From Paraglaciecola polaris LMG 21857 (lineage in GTDB: Bacteria > Pseudomonadota > Gammaproteobacteria > Enterobacterales > Alteromonadaceae), in the NCBI RefSeq assembly GCF_000315055.1, contig NZ_BAER01000039.1, forward strand, positions 1 through 51,819: a DNA stretch of 51,819 nucleotides, read 5' to 3'. The notes below the pieces were generated by a model. It saw only the letters and a list, made by a program, of their open reading frames with translations, did no database searches and was not told the origin of the DNA. Both the position numbers and the translations under genes were made by a program. Position 1 is the stretch's first letter; each line of letters begins with the position of its first letter. Positions 48,408-51,819 of the stretch are shown one piece after another.

Positions 48408-49148
48408 TTAAATTCTGATGATATGACTGTCGACTAGGCCATTATTATTCAGGCTGATGACACGATAACCAGGTGCTTCTTCGCTGGTTGAAAACTGGGC
48501 ACTTATCGCCCATTGCCAACACGTAGAGGGTGCTGACAAGTACCAGCAATGTTCATGCTGGCGATGACTAGCGTGATGTATATGCCCGTAAATGACAGCT
48601 TTAATTTGCTGATGTTTGCTCACTTGGGCGACAAATGTGTCACTGTTGTGCCAAGGATGGTTATCCATCCAACCACCACACGCAAAGGGGTGATGATGCA
48701 CCACCAGTAAATGGTGCGCTTCTGGGTTCATGCTGACTTGCTGGTTTATATAATCAAGCTGGTTGGTTGATATTGCTCCAGCAGTACCTTGCGCCTTTGT
48801 GTTTAAGGCATGAATTCGCCAATATACCCCAGCACTTCGTGACACAGGCCAACCTGCAGATGCGTTTAACTCTTTATCTAAACTGGCCAGATCATCGTGA
48901 TTGCCAGGTATAACGAGTAAAGGTGCCGATATCTCACTTTGGCTCCACAAATGGGAAAAGTGTTGATAGCTGGTTAAGCTTTCATCAGCGCTAACATCGC
49001 CACTGACTATTACCAAATCCGGACCATTTTGCGCAACCTTTGCCAATACAGCCTCAAGGCTCACATAAGGATTAATGCCCTGATAACTGATTTCGTGTTT
49101 ATCTGCGAACAGATGACAATCTGAAATTTGCGCAATCTGAAAACTCAC
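48408..49148 (-). CDS. cpdA: 3',5'-cyclic-AMP phosphodiesterase CpdA
   Basis: Hydrolyses cAMP and so lowers CRP activity. I start at GTG 49148 (MSFQIAQISDCHLF), because GAGG lies 5 bases before it and the longer frame runs into yqiB coding DNA. The 246-aa metallophosphoesterase has DxH (Asp10, His12), GDVSADE, GNHDD, VHHHPF and GHIHH, the complete dinuclear metal site. It lies between yqiB and yqiA as in E. coli. Confidence 0.93.
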   Translation of the reverse strand: MSFQIAQISDCHLFADKHEISYQGINPYVSLEAVLAKVAQNGPDLVIVSGDVSADESLTSYQHFSHLWSQSEISAPLLVIPGNHDDLASLDKELNASAGWPVSRSAGVYWRIHALNTKAQGTAGAISTNQLDYINQQVSMNPEAHHLLVVHHHPFACGGWMDNHPWHNSDTFVAQVSKHQQIKAVIYGHIHHASHRQHEHCWYLSAPSTCWQWAISAQFSTSEEAPGYRVISLNNNGLVDSHIIRI

Positions 49149-49164
49149 ACATACCTCACGGCGA

Positions 49165-49620
49165 CTATACGCTCGTTGCGTAAAGTTGATCTTTGTATTT
49201 AGAGCAAAATAATAACCATTCACTCAGAAATAGGTTGACCATTTCTTTTTCATTTTTTTGGTACATTTTTATATTGGGGTATTCATAACTCGGCTTTAGC
49301 GCCCCAATATGCTGAGATTCGATAACCTCAGCGAGTTGAGCATCGTGGTACAGACGTATACGCACCACTGGTCGCATGTAATCAGGTCCTACAATAGACT
49401 CCTGAGACATTGCCACAGTGCTAGTGTAACGACTGCACTCAAGGATTTTAATACTGTAATTAAGGGTGTTATTAACCTTAAATTGATACTCAAGATCTTC
49501 GGTATCGCAATCTGGTAATAATTTAATTAAGCGTACATAGTTTAACGCGCACACCCGCTGAATGCTCGGCAGGTGCGGTACATATTTACGTTTTAAATTG
49601 TATTCATTGTTTCCAGTCAT
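49165..49620 (-). CDS. yqiB: YqiB-family protein (DUF1249)
   Basis: A 151-aa cytosolic protein of unknown function. KRKYVPHLPSIQRVCALNY near the N-terminus and RLYHDAQLAEVIESQ in the middle are DUF1249 features. I start at ATG 49620, one codon inside the longest frame, whose first codon is TTG. It overlaps the nudF 3' end by 17 bases, suggesting coupled translation, and precedes cpdA by 16 bases. Confidence 0.92.
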   Translation of the reverse strand: MTGNNEYNLKRKYVPHLPSIQRVCALNYVRLIKLLPDCDTEDLEYQFKVNNTLNYSIKILECSRYTSTVAMSQESIVGPDYMRPVVRIRLYHDAQLAEVIESQHIGALKPSYEYPNIKMYQKNEKEMVNLFLSEWLLFCSKYKDQLYATSV

Positions 49621-50224
49621 CAAGTACTCGTTGTTTATTCATAGCAAACCATTGCAGCGCAATCAGTGTGGCTGCATTATCGATCTTTCCTTGATTAATC
49701 CACTCTATCGCTTGATCTTCTGGTACTCGGTGTACCAAGATATCTTCACTTTCGTCATCCAAGCCATGCACGCCTTTCGCTTGACTCGCATCAACTTGCG
49801 CCACATAGATATGTAATCGCTCGGTCGTACCGCCTGGACTGGCTAAATAACTAATGGCTTTTTTAAGATCCGTGATTGTCACGCCCGCTTCTTCTTGCGC
49901 TTCTCGGTAACATACATCTTCCCCAGTCTCTCCAGGGTCGATGATACCAGCCACAATCTCTAACAACCATGGTGAATTCGAGGTGGCTAATGCGCCAATG
50001 CGAATTTGCTCAATCATGACGAATTCTTTTAATATGGGATCGTAAGGCAATACCGCAACGGCATGACCCCGTTCAAATATTTCTCGCTCAACGGTTTCGC
50101 TCCAACCGCCTTTGAATAATCTGTGCTTAAAATGGTATTTCACCATCTTAAAAAAACCTTCATAAAGCGGTTCTTTGCAGGTAACTTCGACATCTTTGTG
50201 AGAAAACTGCTGAATTTTGGACAT
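49604..50224 (-). CDS. nudF: ADP-ribose pyrophosphatase
   Basis: Nudix hydrolase that splits ADP-ribose into AMP and ribose 5-phosphate. The 206-aa protein carries the complete Nudix box at 93-115 (GIIDPGE then REAQEEAGV). SPGGTTERLHIYVA downstream is typical of the ADPRase subgroup. A strong AGAGGG Shine-Dalgarno precedes the ATG. First gene of the nudF-yqiB-cpdA-yqiA-parE block, divergent from tolC. Confidence 0.95.
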   Translation of the reverse strand: MSKIQQFSHKDVEVTCKEPLYEGFFKMVKYHFKHRLFKGGWSETVEREIFERGHAVAVLPYDPILKEFVMIEQIRIGALATSNSPWLLEIVAGIIDPGETGEDVCYREAQEEAGVTITDLKKAISYLASPGGTTERLHIYVAQVDASQAKGVHGLDDESEDILVHRVPEDQAIEWINQGKIDNAATLIALQWFAMNKQRVLDDWKQ

Positions 50225-50446
50225 AATCCCTCTTTAATATTTGAACTCTAGTAGCATATAGTGAAGCAACATTTACCAGTCGATGGCTAGTATAATATTC
50301 TGTTACACTTGAGGACCTAGTTTTACGTCTAGATGTTTCGTGTTCGCACTTAATGTCTTTAAACTTTAGCCTCTTTATACTCGACATATATAGAACATAA
50401 AAATAACAGTATCGCTGCCACAAGCAAAATTCATCAAGGAACCCAC

Positions 50447-51757
50447 ATGAAAAAAACACTTCTTTCGCTATTGATTAGCTTTGGCGTATCGTCTCACGCA
50501 TTCGCTGATGACCTATTAGGCGTATATCAGCAAGCATTGCAAAACGATCCCGCTACATTGCAATCACAAGCCAGCAGAGAAGCGGCTTTTTCTGATATCG
50601 ACATCAGCCGGGCTGGTTTGTTGCCGCAAATATCCCTGACGTTAGAAGCGGCAGAAACGTACGGCGATTTAGATCGCTCTACCAATGATGCGACCCTAAA
50701 TCTATCACAAACCATATACGATCGTTCGCTTTGGGTTGGCTTAGACCGCGCCGAATTGGTTGCCAGTCAATCTGATGCCAACCTTGCCTTGACCATGCAG
50801 AATTTGATTTTACGTACTGTTAGCGCCTACTTCGACACCTTACAAGCACAAGACGATTTGGCCTTTGCTCGCGCCGAGAAACGCGCTATCGCCCGTCAAC
50901 TTGAGCAAACCAAGCAACGTTTTGAAGTGGGTTTAACCGCCATTACTGATGTACATGAAGCACAAGCACAATACGATACATCCGTCGCTGCAGAAATCAG
51001 TGCTGAAAACGCAGTGGAAACCAACCTTGAAGCCCTTCGTGAAATCACGGGTATTTATTACCCAGATTTAAACGTGCTTAACACTGAGCAGTTCTCGGCC
51101 AGTTTACCGACGCCGGCTAACGTAAATGATTGGCTGAAAATGGCCGAAGAACGCAACTTGCAGTTATTGGTATCAAACGCCAGTGTGGATATCGCAAAAT
51201 TTGATATTAAAAGTGCCCGCGCCGGTCATTATCCAACTGTTAGCTTAGGCGCCAGTGCCAACAGTAACGATACTGACGGCTTTGCTATTAACCCTGGTGC
51301 TGGCGGAAATGATCGTTTTAACACCTACGGCGTACAGTTGTCTGTTGACGTACCTCTATATACAGGCGGTCGCGTATCAGCCAGCGTTGAGTCTGCGAAA
51401 CATAGATTTGTTGCCACCAGCGAAGATCGTGAACGTATTCATCGTTCCGTTATTCGTAGTATTCGTTCTAACTATAACGATGTGAAAGCGTCAATCTCAC
51501 GTATTAAAGCCTTTGAACAGGCGGTGATTTCAGCGCAAAGTGCGTTAAAAGCCACTGAAGCCGGTTTCGATGTCGGTACACGTACCATAGTTGATGTGCT
51601 AAACAGTACCCGTAACTTGTTTGATGCCCGTCGTAATCTATCAAGCGCCCGTTACGGCTATGTCATTAGCGTACTTAACCTTAAGTTAGCTGCAGGTACG
51701 TTATCCGTTGACGACGTTACTGATATCAACCAAGGCTTAACGGCACAACTTAATTAG
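50447..51757 (+). CDS. tolC: TolC outer-membrane efflux channel
   Basis: Trimeric outer-membrane and periplasmic tunnel of tripartite efflux pumps and type I secretion. The 436-aa protein has a signal peptide (MKKTLLSLLISFGVSSHAFA|DD) and the two OEP repeats with coiled-coil helices. QQALQNDPATLQSQ, QRFEVGLTAITDVHEAQAQYD and GFDVGTRTIVDVLN are family hallmarks. AAGGAA lies at the right distance before the ATG. It is divergent from nudF across a 222-base spacer, an E. coli-like arrangement. Confidence 0.96.
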   Translation: MKKTLLSLLISFGVSSHAFADDLLGVYQQALQNDPATLQSQASREAAFSDIDISRAGLLPQISLTLEAAETYGDLDRSTNDATLNLSQTIYDRSLWVGLDRAELVASQSDANLALTMQNLILRTVSAYFDTLQAQDDLAFARAEKRAIARQLEQTKQRFEVGLTAITDVHEAQAQYDTSVAAEISAENAVETNLEALREITGIYYPDLNVLNTEQFSASLPTPANVNDWLKMAEERNLQLLVSNASVDIAKFDIKSARAGHYPTVSLGASANSNDTDGFAINPGAGGNDRFNTYGVQLSVDVPLYTGGRVSASVESAKHRFVATSEDRERIHRSVIRSIRSNYNDVKASISRIKAFEQAVISAQSALKATEAGFDVGTRTIVDVLNSTRNLFDARRNLSSARYGYVISVLNLKLAAGTLSVDDVTDINQGLTAQLN

Positions 51758-51819
51758 TCGATGGGTTAAAGGCGGATCATTTATGATGGGCCAAATAACA
51801 TAAAAAAAGCAGACTCAGG

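Noticed and set aside
51789-51819. Possible left arm of a tolC terminator (A-run then GCAGACTC)
   Set aside because: The window ends before a second arm can be seen.

Overview
The window reads as chromosomal DNA of a marine gammaproteobacterium of the order Alteromonadales, most like Paraglaciecola/Glaciecola or Alteromonas. The reasons are the E. coli-like S10 ribosomal operon, a complete Na+-translocating NQR operon with nqrM and apbE, fabV, a second EF-G (fusA2), rlmG, and the tolC / nudF-yqiB-cpdA-yqiA-parE block. Assignment below order level is inference. I see no rRNA, tRNA, insertion sequence, prophage or CRISPR array.

Layout. (1) 1-5618, minus: a very long secreted protein built of DUF11-like repeats, cut by the window edge. 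It is divergent from an S41 lipoprotein peptidase (5859-7484). (2) 7542-12718, minus: the S10 operon rpsJ-rplC-rplD-rplW-rplB-rpsS-rplV-rpsC-rplP-rpmC-rpsQ, with a near-consensus promoter, an L4-type leader attenuator and a bidirectional terminator. The spc operon does not follow. (3) 12857-23960, plus: an orphan GAF-GspE/PilB-type ATPase, a 1116-aa beta-propeller/amidohydrolase, a GGDEF protein, fusA2 and an exported amidohydrolase. (4) 24039-26405, minus: a metallo-beta-lactamase-fold hydrolase, a DUF1653 protein and dinB with a perfect LexA box. (5) 26502-33680, minus: nqrABCDEF, a terminator, apbE and nqrM. (6) 34161-36684, minus: fabV, a Pmp3-family peptide, a BolA protein and an AlkB-like dioxygenase. 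(7) 36711-38484, plus: rlmG and a periplasmic cyclophilin. (8) 38489-40660, minus: a GNAT acetyltransferase, an unknown membrane protein and a membrane GGDEF cyclase. (9) 40747-43432: the EF-P module epmA, efp and epmB. (10) 43433-44451: two small unknown proteins and an SMR transporter. (11) 44496-50224, minus: nudF-yqiB-cpdA-yqiA-parE plus an unknown anchored protein, divergent from tolC (50447-51757).

Working together. Translation dominates: S10-operon ribosomal proteins, EF-G2, EF-P with both of its lysylation enzymes, and RlmG. The NQR block contains the pump and two maturation factors, ApbE for covalent FMN and NqrM for the NQR-specific iron centre. Two GGDEF proteins with opposite I-site status suggest differently controlled c-di-GMP synthesis. 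Most of the window is ordinary core genome. The parts most worth a second look are the giant repeat protein, the S10/spc separation, the GAF-ATPase, the unknown protein after parE, and the upstream region of the nqr operon.

Several starts were moved from the longest open frame on the basis of ribosome-binding sites, family alignment from memory, or overlap with neighbouring genes. These are stated in the entries.
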